From Corynascus novoguineensis (lineage: Eukaryota > Ascomycota > Sordariomycetes > Sordariales > Chaetomiaceae), in assembly GCA_033296725.1 (NCBI GenBank), contig MU857664.1, positions 68,889-132,888 of the forward strand: DNA of 64,000 nucleotides. The letters are read 5' to 3'. A model generated the notes under the pieces. The model was not told the DNA's origin and searched no databases. It saw only the letters and a program-made list of their open reading frames with translations. Positions 50,719-62,251 of this stretch are shown piece after piece. How positions within the stretch are numbered: position 1 is the first letter of the stretch; the number at the start of each line of letters is the position of its first letter. The position numbers and the translations under genes were made by a program.

Positions 50719-53700
50719 GTTGAATGAACCTGATGTGACGGGCGGACAAGGCAGAGTTGGCCCTGTCGAAGAAGGGGGGAAACCCGGTTGCGGCTCTGGT
50801 GTATATGAGGCACAGCTTCCCCGGTCGAAATTCCAGGTCCCGATGCATCAGCTGATGCCTCGCGCAGGGGGGTAACAACGAGAGCCGAGGGTCGAGGCGC
50901 GGGTTCCGGGAAATGACATCATCGCGGAAGATGTCACGTCGGCATTTATCAGACAGTGGACAAACACGGGAGTTTCGGTAAATGATGGTAGAATCATCTC
51001 AGCGTCAAGACATGAAACTATGCAGAGAGTTCAACACCAAACGCTGAGGGAAGGAGTAGCACGTCCGGAAAAGGACCAAAGTCAACAGAACACCCCCCTG
51101 GCGAAGTACCCACTTCAGACCCGGAACCAAATCCTATTCGCGGGGAGCCAATTCTTCGCAAGAACATTCCCGCTTTCTGTACGTCGCTCTGAGCCTAACG
51201 AAAAGTGATGGCTACCGATCGATGAGAAAAGTATGTAAATGCTCCAAGACACAGGGTCTGCCCTGATGCCAGGGAGATTTGTGCGTCTTTGGTACTATGA
51301 ATATCTTGTTAACCATCTTCTTTTCCCCTGCTCTTCTTCTCTAAAAATACTTGATCATTTTATTACCGTTTTGTTGTGTCTTAAGTGGATGCAACAATAT
51401 TCATGGCAATAAATAACTACATGGTTACGCTATAGAACAAAGAAACAACGACATGGATATAACATTGAGCGCAAACGGCAACGTACTCAGACTTACAGAT
51501 GCGCGAAAAGCATCAATCTTGGTCCCGATGTGATATATATACCATGTTCAAGACTCAATATGATTAACTTGTAGTGAAACTCGAAAGTCCACTTCTACCA
51601 GCCCGTCTTTAGTTCCATATACGTGGGGAGAGAAATTTGGGGCTTGGACAACGTGGCAGAGACCAGAAGATTTTGTCCGGTCTCTCGGGTGCTCTGGAAA
51701 TCTAATTCCTCTAGCACGTATAACCCTCAGCTACTCAATCTCACCTTGTGAAGGTAGTGTTCGTCACGTAAACAATACTCATACATTCTCGTCACGTAAC
51801 ACTTTACAAGTCTCCGTATAGAGAGATCTGTACGACTTGAAACCCGTCATCTCATCTCACGTTCCCGCCCAGCTCCGCTGCCAATTTCTAGGCTCCCTGC
51901 CGTGTAATACGTGTCTCTTTGTGCAAGGTATGAGACTTCCTGGCCCTCGACTTCTCTCTTGTTCTAATGCTGTCCTAGAGCACTTGATTCGCAAACAAGT
52001 CTCGAGATCAAATAACAAGACCGATCTGGTCAACTCTTCAGCTTCCTACCGCCGTGGTTCATGTATCAAGAATCTAATCAGCACCACTCAGCAGTTTTAG
52101 GAGACTCTGTCTACGTCACCCTTGCTTGGCAATTCTGATCATTTAACAACATAAAAGCTCCAACAGTCTTTCCCCGGCTATTCAAAGTCTTCTTTGATGC
52201 AACTGATCCCATACTGCTTGTTTAACAATTTTATTCGGGTAAACCTGGCGGCGAGAGAAGTGTCATACCACTGAAAATGTTCAACGCACTGCCGATTGAC
52301 CACTCCATCATGCCCCAATTTCCAATGTTGGAATAGAATTACTGTGGTAAGCGAAGAAGAGCGGGAAATCGAACGGACTTGCAACTAGTCTGCAATCACC
52401 GGTCGCCTGTGGCAAGACGGCTACAACGGGCAGCGGTGCCTTCCGTGCTCTCTAACTTTGATCCACGTCTCTCATAGAATGTTTGACTTGCGGAAAGACC
52501 GGGAGTACCTGACCGAAGACCAGAAAGCGATAGGATCTAACTCCCAACATGATTTGAAAAATTCGACACCTATGATCTTGATACAAACCGCTCCAATCTT
52601 CACTTCTTTTACAGCTAGAGCATATCGGATCCTTCCGAGCCAGACTTTTTGGACTCGGCCGACGGCCTCACTCTGACCCAAGACGCTTTCGCTCGATAAA
52701 TGAATTCATGGAGCAATGGCCTGCTGAGATTTGCGCGCCCATGATTGAGACTTTGGTATCGATGAGAGGCATCACAGCGGCCTCTTTGGGTCTACGGGTG
52801 CGGCTCGTATGGATGCGGCACAGTCCACAGCTGTTACACAGGCGATACACCGAAGGTCGCCAAAAATTGCTGTGCAACTTCGCTCTGGCGTGGCACTCCT
52901 AGGAGAGATATTGAATGGGTTATTGAGGTGGAAGAGAAGCCGACGGAAGCACGGGTTACTGAATGTAGCCCCCGCGCAGGCTGAGAAACTGGGGGCGGCA
53001 ATGTTGCCGAGATGGCTTTGGACGAGAAGCCATCGAGGTTCTTGCCAGACGTAAGATTCTTGAGTTGAATAATTTTCTGTGAAAAGCTTTGGACACTTCG
53101 GAACTTGGTGTTAGTGTGTCGGGATTGGGAGATTTTAGGACATGCTAGTTGGAGGGACTCTATTAATCCAAGCGTAGCTTTGAAGGATATACATCTCCTC
53201 TGTTGACTCTATAAGAAGAAATGGACCGCGACAAGCTTTGGAATTTACCGGCCTTCAATACAACTTATGGTCGGTAACTGGTCCTCTCGAAACCATTAGC
53301 AGGTGTTTCGTTATATACGCAAGGAAATTTTCCGTTTTCACTACAGAACCCCTACAGGGCCATGGTGTTGTTTCTACGTACTCTACGCAGCTCTAGAAGG
53401 TTTGCCATTGTAAGAAGCTTCAGCGTGGAAGCAAAACAGGTTTCTCCTAGACTTGAAGCTGATCTGTCACTCTTCCTCTTTCTAGGAGTGGGTATGCGAT
53501 AAGCGTATTGTGAACAGAGTTGGATAAGCGTTGTGTTTTGGAATTGCCGGACCTTCAGTCGAAAGTGAGGGAGATGCTATATCTGAATGCATCTCGGGTG
53601 TTGTTCTAACTACCAAAAATAAATTAAGCATTGAGCCATAACGCACTCTCGCTACGAGCCTGAAAACGCTGTGTACCCCTTGCTTGGCAAGGATGTAGCC

Positions 53701-56700
53701 CGCTCATTGGGAGAAAACACCTAAAAACCATCCGTTACGACGTATACACTTACAATTCCAAGTCAAACGATCCATTGGTGAATGTGTAAAAGACGAATCA
53801 TGTCTGACATTTGAACCGGCGTGACAAATGTGTATCCCGAGCGTTTGGATCAAAACTATAATCCAGCGGGCAGCATTGGGTGGAACCCGTAACCCCAGGT
53901 TCACACCATTCATCCAGTGCACCCAATCGGCCAGGAGTCTGTGGCGGGTGCACAAAACACGATAGGCGAGCAGGCGAGCCTGAAACGGGGTGCGGCCACT
54001 GTGGGTCCCGGCCGCAACCGGCATCGGCGCTTTGCGGGTCCGCTCGAATCATTATTGTGGCAAATGCCCGGCCGCAGACCAGGCTCACCGCTTCGGCCAC
54101 CACTTAGCGATTCGATCGGAATCTAAGGGTTCGGGACCGGGAACGGCGTGACGTGTCGTTCTTCGGTTTGATGCTTGATATGCATGGGCTTCGACTCGAC
54201 CTGACGCTGTTAAACATGGCCGAGACGAACCTGCAGTTGCACTTAGCTTGTACGGCAGGCCGTGCGTCTGATATTTGTGTTCGCTTGGTGGTACCGAGGT
54301 TGCGGCAGGCTCTTGCGTTCTTTTAAAGCTTGAAAAGCTGGGAAAGCTTCATTGGACCACCTTTCTCGACACAGAGTCTCGCGACGTGGTAGGACGATGC
54401 AAGAGCCGCATTGAATACGCGGCCCCTAGGCATCCCTGAGCAGGCTACGAGCGAAGGATGCAACAGTGCGGCTGATCTTCTTGGAACATGGCTGCGGGGT
54501 ATACGATCAGCAGTCCGCGACCTCTCCACCCAAAAGAGCATGCTCTCGGTATGCAACCCTTGAGGCTACTTCGAGGCAACAAAGGCCCCCCAGGAATAAT
54601 GCATGGATTCTGATTACCTGGTGTACCTCCTTGAGAAGGTCCAATCCACACACACAAGGGGTCAGCGGCTTGGAGAAGATGCTTGGACGAGGTGGTTTCC
54701 GAACGCGGTGGGTTTCACGTAATCCGACGACGGGCAAAAACTACACTATATGCGTAAGACCAGGTAGAATTCCCATGCCCTCCCTTCCGGCATGCCTCAA
54801 TTGAACCTCAAGTCACCGCGGCGTCGAGAGCCGAGACCGAAGGCTCGCGGCAGTGGGAAGGCTGTGGGAGTGTCCAAGCGGGGCACGCCAGGTATGGAAG
54901 TCGAGCATTTTGGATGGTTCTCAAAACGGGTCTATACCAACATATATATAGAATAGTGTAGGCACCCATGCAGTATCATGAACTACACTACCTATCTGGA
55001 GCCTGCCCGTCATTCATAAGAGTCGCCTCTTCCTCTGTATCGCAAATCAATCGCCATCCGTAAATGTTGATCTGTGGATGCGCAACGGTTGTAAAGACGG
55101 TGCTGAAACGAGTTGTCGACTGCGGACGTTTTTTTTTTTTTTGTCTCCGTGGCGACTCTTATAGCGATCAAAAACGGACAGAAATCTCGGGTGGTTGCCT
55201 CAGCGTTGCTCAAAAATTGTTTGTCTCGAGTCAGCAACCGGCCGTTGCGTGAAGTGAATGCCGCGAACGCCGATTTTGGTACAGGGAGTGAGACCCTTTC
55301 TTGATCGCGCCACCTTGATGAGAAATGCATATCCGGAATGAGACGGGAGCTTTGCACCCGAGTTGTGACTCTATAAGTTCCATAGTAATGACCCCACAAC
55401 GACGCCAAGTGGGGCTTATTGTTTAAAGATACCATCGACAAGTGGACGAACCGAATTCCTCGAGGCATTGCTTCAGAGCGAAAGCGTAAGCTCGGGTCTT
55501 TGAGGATGATTGTCTCAAACAAGCGCTGTTATGACCCGGGGTTGCATCGAGTTTGGGGAAGATTCGCTTGGGCATACATTCCCACATTATAAAACTACGG
55601 GAAGCCTGTCTTTGATGTTCAAGTTGGTTGCTCAAGTGAGGCGGTCTGAAATTGTGTGTTATCGACCCAAAACAGGTGCAAGGCTTTGCGTTAGTGCAAG
55701 TCGCACCCCACTGGCCCGTCAAGGGGCGGATTCAATATGTTATTTTGGCGGGAGTGGCGGGGCCGTCGACCATTCGCGACTGTGGGGGTGGGCCCCCATT
55801 GCTGTCGACTGGATGGATGTCCGCCTCATTTTACACGTAACTGCAAGGCCTCAGCATTAGACGCGTGTTGACTTGACAACGCTGGGCTAGTTGTGAATAC
55901 CACCATTTTTTCGAGCGTTGCATTGTCTGAGGTCTTGCGGATGGAGTTTCCAACACTCCAGCCCCTATCTGTCTGCTGTTCTGGGCATAGATACTTCTCG
56001 CGCGCCACATCGCGGGGCGGTCGGATACCGACCAGAAAGAGATGGGAATCCACTTCGGATCAACAGACAGTGCGACTTGCGGTGGCAGCCCAGCACGGTC
56101 AGTCATGAAACGGGCAAGCCTTGGACAAGCCTTCTCCACAAACCACATTTCGCCACCACTGAAGGAAACTCAGTAAGAATCGATCATGCATTTTCCGCGG
56201 TTCCCGAAATAGCTGCTTCGTTGCGTGAGCAATGAGACTCCCCGTGCAGACAGCATGGGTGGATGTCTGCCGGCCACTCACTGCCTTGTGCATCAAAGAT
56301 CACGCATCCCACGCATGAGGTGTCCATGTCTTGGCGGATAAGATGCAAAGTTCGAAGTGCCCCTATCCGAAGCGCATCAGCTCGCGCGAGGCTGACCGGT
56401 CTGCGCGGAGAAAGGGGCTTCCTCCCCTCCGTAAATACTATGCCCTAGACCCAAGGGCGGCATCATAGCCCTGTTCTCTCTCTTTCTTCCTAATCTCTCG
56501 ATGCGAGTCTCTTTCGCGACCTGCTACCCTCATCGTAATCACGCACAGATTGACACTGTGAGAGAGAGCCACTCATAGGTAGTGTAAGTCCCTGCGTCTG
56601 CTCCCAGCCCTTCAACCCCTGTCTGCGCGCTTCTTCAGGAACAAGGGTAGTCGATCGTTTCTAGAACCTATGATCCAGCCACCGCGCAGACCGAGGCCGG

Positions 56701-57009
56701 CCTCAGGGTCATCCCCGGCGGGCCAGCATTGACCCCGATCTCTATCGCCATTTTCTTTGTTGGGAAGACCCCGGGGACAGTTTTTGCTGACCTTGCCTCC
56801 TCCTCAGATAGATATATCGCAGTCCAGCCAAATCTTCTTTCCGACATCTTTTTTCTTGTTCCGTGCAAAGAGACAAGTGATATCCTTCACACCGCCGCTC
56901 CTTTCCTCGCGATAGTGTCTTGTTAAAACAGTCGCCGGGTCGCCCCGTCGTCCCCTCTCTTGGGATTGTTACCACTCGTTTTCCACGGAGCGTGCTGCCG
57001 TCGGCCATC
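50719..57009. other. 6.3 kb gene-poor interval
   Basis: The longest gap in the window. ORFs reach about 170 codons (55010-55522, -) but show no signal peptide, motif or consistent codon use, and none is called. A 14-T run lies at 55129-55142. The last 500-600 bp, pyrimidine-rich in parts, are probably the promoter and leader of the calpain gene. I saw no tRNA B-box, no terminal inverted repeats and no transposase or reverse-transcriptase motif. It may contain non-coding transcripts or a decayed element that I could not recognise. Confidence 0.45.
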
Positions 57010-60000
57010 ATGCACGGCTACTCTTCGTCGTCTGACACTGACGATGAGTACAACTACCGCAAGCACAAGGGCGTAGTCCCCGCCACCAACAACTCGAACG
57101 ATGCAAACAAGAAGAAGAAGAAGCTCAAGTTGCCGCCACAGCAGAGCATCAACCGTATATGGAAGCGCTTTAGCAAGAAGCGTTTCAGCAAGGCCGTCGC
57201 CATCCTCCCTTTCGACCCGGTTCTGCCTCCCGTCATCTGCGACCGATCCAACGAGCTACTCAACGCTGGCTACGAGCGCGCCGTGTCAGAATGTCGACGT
57301 AAAGTTCAAAAAATCATCCAAGAATGCCGCAGGGTAAATACGCGGTATCGTGATCCTGGTTGGGATATTGTAGGTTTCCTTCCTTCCCTTTTTTTTTTCG
57401 GTTCACACAATTCTTCAGCGGTTTTGGTGCATACAACGCGAAGCCGTTTGGTGGATGGTCTTACTAACATAATGTTGCAGGATTGGGATTTGAAGATGGA
57501 GAAGGGCAATTGTCTGAACAGTCTGGGCCGGACCAAGTTCGATTTGAGCATGTCGACTTTGATGAACCCCAATTCTGTTGTGCCAAAGGCGGTCAAGCGC
57601 ATTCACGAGATTTTCGAGAAACCCACCTTCTTGGCCAACGTCAACGGTTCCGACGTCAAGCAGGGCAGCCTTGGCGATTGCTGGCTGATCTCTAGTCTTT
57701 CGGGTTTGGCCAATGTCGAGGACGGCATCAAGCGCATCTGTGTCGAGTACGACACCAAAATCGGCATTTACGGTTTCGTCTTTTATCGAGGTTAGTATCC
57801 AAATCAGTGGGATTGGCATTTTGGAATGTTCCCCGGCTGACTGATGATTTTTTACAGACGGAGAATGGATCTATTCCATCGTCGACGACAAGCTTTATCT
57901 CAAGTCGCCATGCTGGGACTCGCCGAGTATGCAGCGCGAGATGCTGCAGCAGATCGACCGCGAAGACGTCGAGCGCGTGTACCGCAAAACATACCAGACA
58001 GGTTCGAAGGCGCTGTTCTTCGCGCAGTGCAAAGACCAAAACGAGACCTGGGTGCCCCTCATTGAGAAGGCTTACGCCAAGGCTCATGGCGACTATGCGT
58101 CCCTGTCTGGCGGCTGGATTGGTGAGGGCCTGGAAGATCTCTCCGGCGGTGTCACGACCGAGCTCCTCGCATCCGATATTCTCGACCTCGACGGTTTCTG
58201 GGACAACGAGCTTAGCAAGGTCAACGAAGAGTTCCTCTTTGGCTGCAGCACTGGGCTTCTCGATGGCGGTTACGGCGATCGTGACGGCATCGAGGAAGGC
58301 CATGCTTACCTTGTCATGGAGGCGCGGACACTCAAGAATGGGACCCGTCTCGTCAAGCTTAGGAACCCCTGGGGCATGAACAAGAAAGGACTCTGGGAGG
58401 GTGCCTGGTCCGATGGCTCCAAGGAGTGGACGACTGAGGTCCAAGAGGAGTTGAACCACCAGTTTGGCAGCGACAGCGTCTTCTGGATCTCATACGAGGA
58501 CATGCTGCGCAAGTACCAGCACTTTGATCGTACGCGCCTGTTCCGCGACCCGGACTGGCGTTGCTGTCAAAGGTGGATTGGCGTCGACGTACCGTGGAAG
58601 CCGCAGTACCACGAAAAGTTCCACATCAAGCTCACGCGCGAAGGGCCCCTGGTCATTGTGCTGAGCCAGCTGGACAACCGCTACTTCAAGGGTCTTCAGG
58701 GCCAGTATTCGTTCCGCCTGCAGTTCCGCGTCCACGAGCTCGACCGCCCTGACCCCGAGGACTACATCGTCCGTAGCCACGGTAACTATCTGATGAACCG
58801 CTCGGTGTCGATTGAGTTGCCCTGCATGCTTCCGGGCACCTACAGCGTTTTCATCAGCGTCGCTGGCGAACGCAATCCTGACGCCCCAAGCGTCGAGGAT
58901 GTCGTCAAGCGCGAGTGCAAGAAGCGGGTTGAGAACGAGAAGCTCGCCCAGGTTGGGTATGCTTACGATCTCGCCCACAGCAAGGGTGCTGCTCACCTGG
59001 AAGCGGTCAAGAAGGCGCGCAAGAGGGCCGACCAGAAGAAGGCCAGCGATGCTCGCCAGAAGGAACGCCATCGTCTGTGGGAGAAGCGGCACCTCAACCG
59101 CCAGATCACCAAGAAGCAGGGCCGGAAGAACAACCAGAAGCTCGAGGCCAAGCAGGCAGCTCGCGAGGAGAAGAGGCGGAAGGCCGAGGAGCAGAAGCCA
59201 AAGGACAAGGGCGTCCAGACTGAGGAGTCAAAGCAGGAGAAGCCCGAGAAGACCGAGGACAAGGCTGGGGATAGCATTGCCGAGGAGAAGAAGCCCAAGG
59301 TTGAAGACAAAACTGAGGACAAAGACGCCGGCAAGGCGGAGGGTGAGGCCAACAAAGAAAAGACGCAGGACGGCGACAAGGCCGATGATGACGAGTCGCC
59401 TGATTCGACGCCTATTGCCACACCGCTCGAGACTCCCACCACGGAGGTTGGTTCGCAACTGCCAGGCACGAATGATGCCGCAGATGCCGCCGAGGGAAAG
59501 AAGGACGACACTCCCAAGGACGCTGCTACGGACGAGGCGAAGAAGGGCGCGGAGGACAAGTCTGAAGAAAAGTCTGAAGACAAGTCCGAAGATAAGGCCG
59601 GATCCTCAGCTAGCTCCGACTCTTCGGGCAGCCCATCACCCACGCCAAAGAGCGACGCCTCCGCTGCGCCCAGCACTGACGGCAAGGACAAGGACAAGGT
59701 GCCTGTCCCGCCCGCCAACGACTCCAAGGTGTCGGGCGGTCCACCACCGCCGCCTCCGCCGGCGGCCAAGAAGCCTCCCAACATGTATGTCACCTCGGAC
59801 GGGGAATCTAGTGCGTCACCCATCTCCGACTGGGAAGAGCTCTACAGCAGCGACGACATGTCGCGCAAGCCGCGCATGGCCGCACCGCCCCCCGCCAACA
59901 CTGCCACGGTCAGCAAGTACCGTGACGACACGGAGGACGAGAACGAGCCGGATCCGTGGAACGCCATTGCCGTCGTCGGGCTGCGCGTCTACTCCAAGGA

Positions 60001-60400
60001 CGAAGATCTCGAGCTGCGCGTCGTCATGGAGGGTGGCGAGCTCGTGGAAGGTGGCATGGGTGAGAAGGGCGGTGTGGATCTCGACAACGCGCAGGCCAAC
60101 GCTGGCGGCGCGCGGACGGCGCGCCTCGAGCAGAAGGACGAGGAGGAGGATGCCGAGGCGTATGAAGGCGACAGCGAGGTTGAGAAGAGAAAGCGGGTGA
60201 AGAAGGGGAAGAAGGAGGACGGCGAGAAGAGTGGAAGTGAGTCTGAGGCGGAGAAGGGCAAGGAGAAAGAGAAGGACCAAGGCGATGACGGGCTGGCGCC
60301 GTACCCCGTCATAGTCCAGAGGGGCAAGGGCGATGAGGAGTATGAGACGGCGGCCGAGAACTTGGCGTACGAGACCGCTGCCGAGAACTTGAACGACTAG
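57010..60400 (+). CDS. Calpain-family cysteine protease with long charged tail
   Basis: Exons 57010-57369, 57481-57790 and 57858-60400 (introns of 111 and 67 nt) give 1,070 aa. The C2 peptidase core is intact: Cys187 (QGSLGDCWLISSL), His372 (EEGHAYLVMEA) and Asn393 (KLRNPWG), so calcium-dependent proteolysis is plausible. Calpain beta-sandwich-like sequence follows the core (FHIKLTREGPLVIVLSQLD, residues about 470-560). From about residue 590 the protein is Lys/Glu/Ala-rich and probably coiled or disordered, with repeated KSEEKSEDKSED units, a poly-Pro stretch (PPPPPPP) and a tandem YETAAENL repeat at the very end. It lacks the layout of the pH-pathway calpain PalB/Rim13. Intron 1 is stop-free and a multiple of three, with a perfect CTAAC branch. 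The gene follows a 6.3 kb interval without genes. Confidence 0.92.
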
Positions 60401-60991
60401 CAGCACTCTGACGAGGTTTTGAACGAGCATTCGGATACCCAATACCTAATGCATCTAGAATGCGATATGGGTTTAGAGCAGTGGAGCGACGCTTTGGATT
60501 GGAGTTTGGATAGGGTTGGGTTCACGGAGTTCTCTGGGCTATTTGGTTCGCCGCTTACGTTTGGATTGTATACGAAGGATATGCCACTCGATTTGACCGC
60601 ACATATTTGTTGCTGCTCACAGAAATAGTACAGCTAACCAGTTTTAATGGAATATCCGCGATATTTGTGCACAAATATTCAGTGATGTTAAGGGACTCAA
60701 ATCAACCTGAATGTAAAGCAGTGTAAACTCGCATTCCAAATCAACGACGACTCGATGGTATCAAACTAAAGCACCATAGCGGCACCCCTGAAAAACATGG
60801 TGTTATGGAAATCGTCCAGAGAAATCCAATTGGAAAAGGATCCATCCGGCCTTGGACGGCTCTTCTCGAAGTCACCTCTTTCCCTTATCAGGGGCTCATC
60901 ATAATGTTTCTTTGGCCTGGGCAGCCCCGAACCCCCCTTAAACGCACAATTACCACTATTCCTTCGTGCATCCACCAGAACGTGGCAGCGC
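60401..60991. other. Convergent intergenic region
   Basis: About 590 bp holding the 3' UTRs of the calpain and the small hydrophobic protein. A 69-codon ORF just after the calpain stop (60419-60628) has no motif and is not called. Confidence 0.55.
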
Positions 60992-61625
60992 TCAGTTCGT
61001 CTTCTTCCCAGCACCGCCGGCCCCATTTGTCACGGCCGGTTTGCGACCTTGTTGTTTCTGGGGCTGTTGGACGAAGCGTACGTATGCGTACCCCGCTGCC
61101 GAGATCAAGGCGATTATGACGGCGTTTCCTGTAAGGGGTGGTAAGTTCCCTTGTTAGCTGCCTGACTTGAACTTGACATGTGGGGGTCGCTCATTTCGAC
61201 ACTGTATGGTTTGCTCTTTCTGGGGATGTGTAAAATGGAATGAGTCGTGGGTGCTGGGGTCGCCCGCAGCAAGGAGTGACTTCGTAGGCGTGCTCACGCA
61301 CACGCACAACATAAACCGCACCCGTCGCTCCGTGCTATCGGCGACAGGGACTTTATAGCGTACGTATGTAGGGGCGGCAAGAAAGGTGGGTCAAGAATGT
61401 GTTGGACGTGTAATGCATGTACGTACCTGCGACGAACTTGCCGACGCCGCCAGCCAGATCAAACACGCCCTTGCCGAGGTCGCCGACGAAGGCGAGGAAG
61501 CCGGCGACGAGGTTGAAGATGCTGCTGACGAAGGAGTGAATGATGGCGTAGGCGGCACCAAAGATTGAGGATAGCAGTTCCCCGACGGACTTGACTAGGT
61601 CGGTTACCGCGCTTGTGATGGCCAT
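60992..61625 (-). CDS. Small conserved-looking hydrophobic protein (111 aa)
   Basis: Exons 61625-61427 and 61128-60992 give 111 aa. The first exon encodes mostly hydrophobic, Gly/Ala/Phe-rich sequence with amphipathic helices (SVGELLSSIFGAAYAIIHSF, NLVAGFLAFVGDLGKGVFDL). The second exon adds a membrane-type helix (AVIIALISAAGYAYVRFV) and a basic Gln/Gly/Lys tail ending AGGAGKKTN. The 298-nt intron (GTACGT ... TTACAG) is long for this genome, but joining it turns a frame that stops soon after the donor into a sensible protein. The architecture resembles small membrane proteins seen across filamentous fungi without known function. I cannot assign a role. Confidence 0.7.
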
Positions 61626-62251
61626 TTTTGTTCGGCTCAGAGCCTGTTTTGTTGATATTTAATGATGAGAGCTTGCCCGGTGCTGGGTTCGTCCGATCGG
61701 GTTGATGTAGCTCTGACTAACTCAAAAATTTGATGGCAGGTGGAATAGATGTCGAAGAAGATACAAGCAAGATGTGGCGCTTGAAGTAGTCTGTAATGGT
61801 TTGGGGCAATGGCTGGGTAACTTATACATACACGAGAAGACAAGATGTTGTAAGTTGACCTTGGCATGGGGGGTGGCCATGACGTCAACCCTCTCGCCCG
61901 CCAACAATGAAGGACGGGTCAATAGCGTTGCACAAAGGCACGCGACTCGCTGCACGACCAGACGAGTACCGTAACATGAAAAGCCTTGTAGTAGCCATTC
62001 TGGTGCGATTCATTGCAGGCCGATGACGTCTGTAGCTAATTCTCCTGCTAACTTATCTCGGGGGAAAAGGGATAGCACATCCTTATCACCCATCTCATTG
62101 CCAAAGAGGAGTTGTAGATGTACTTCGTACGACACACCCGCAATGGAATCTTAAAAAGGAAAAGTGGAAATTGAAGTCATAACAGCACACAACAAGGGTA
62201 TCTTGATTACGATTATGACGTGCGTACTCCGTATAGCAACTGTCTAATAGA
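61626..62251. other. Promoter region of the small hydrophobic protein
   Basis: About 625 bp between two minus-strand genes. No coding or RNA signal was recognised. Confidence 0.45.

Noticed and set aside
55010..55522. 170-codon minus-strand ORF in the gene-poor interval
   Set aside because: It has no signal peptide, domain or coding-like codon bias, and a homopolymer run crosses it.
58812..60200. 462-codon alternative-frame ORF inside the calpain
   Set aside because: It is an Arg/Pro/Ser-rich frame-shifted reading of the Lys/Glu-rich calpain tail, with no family features.
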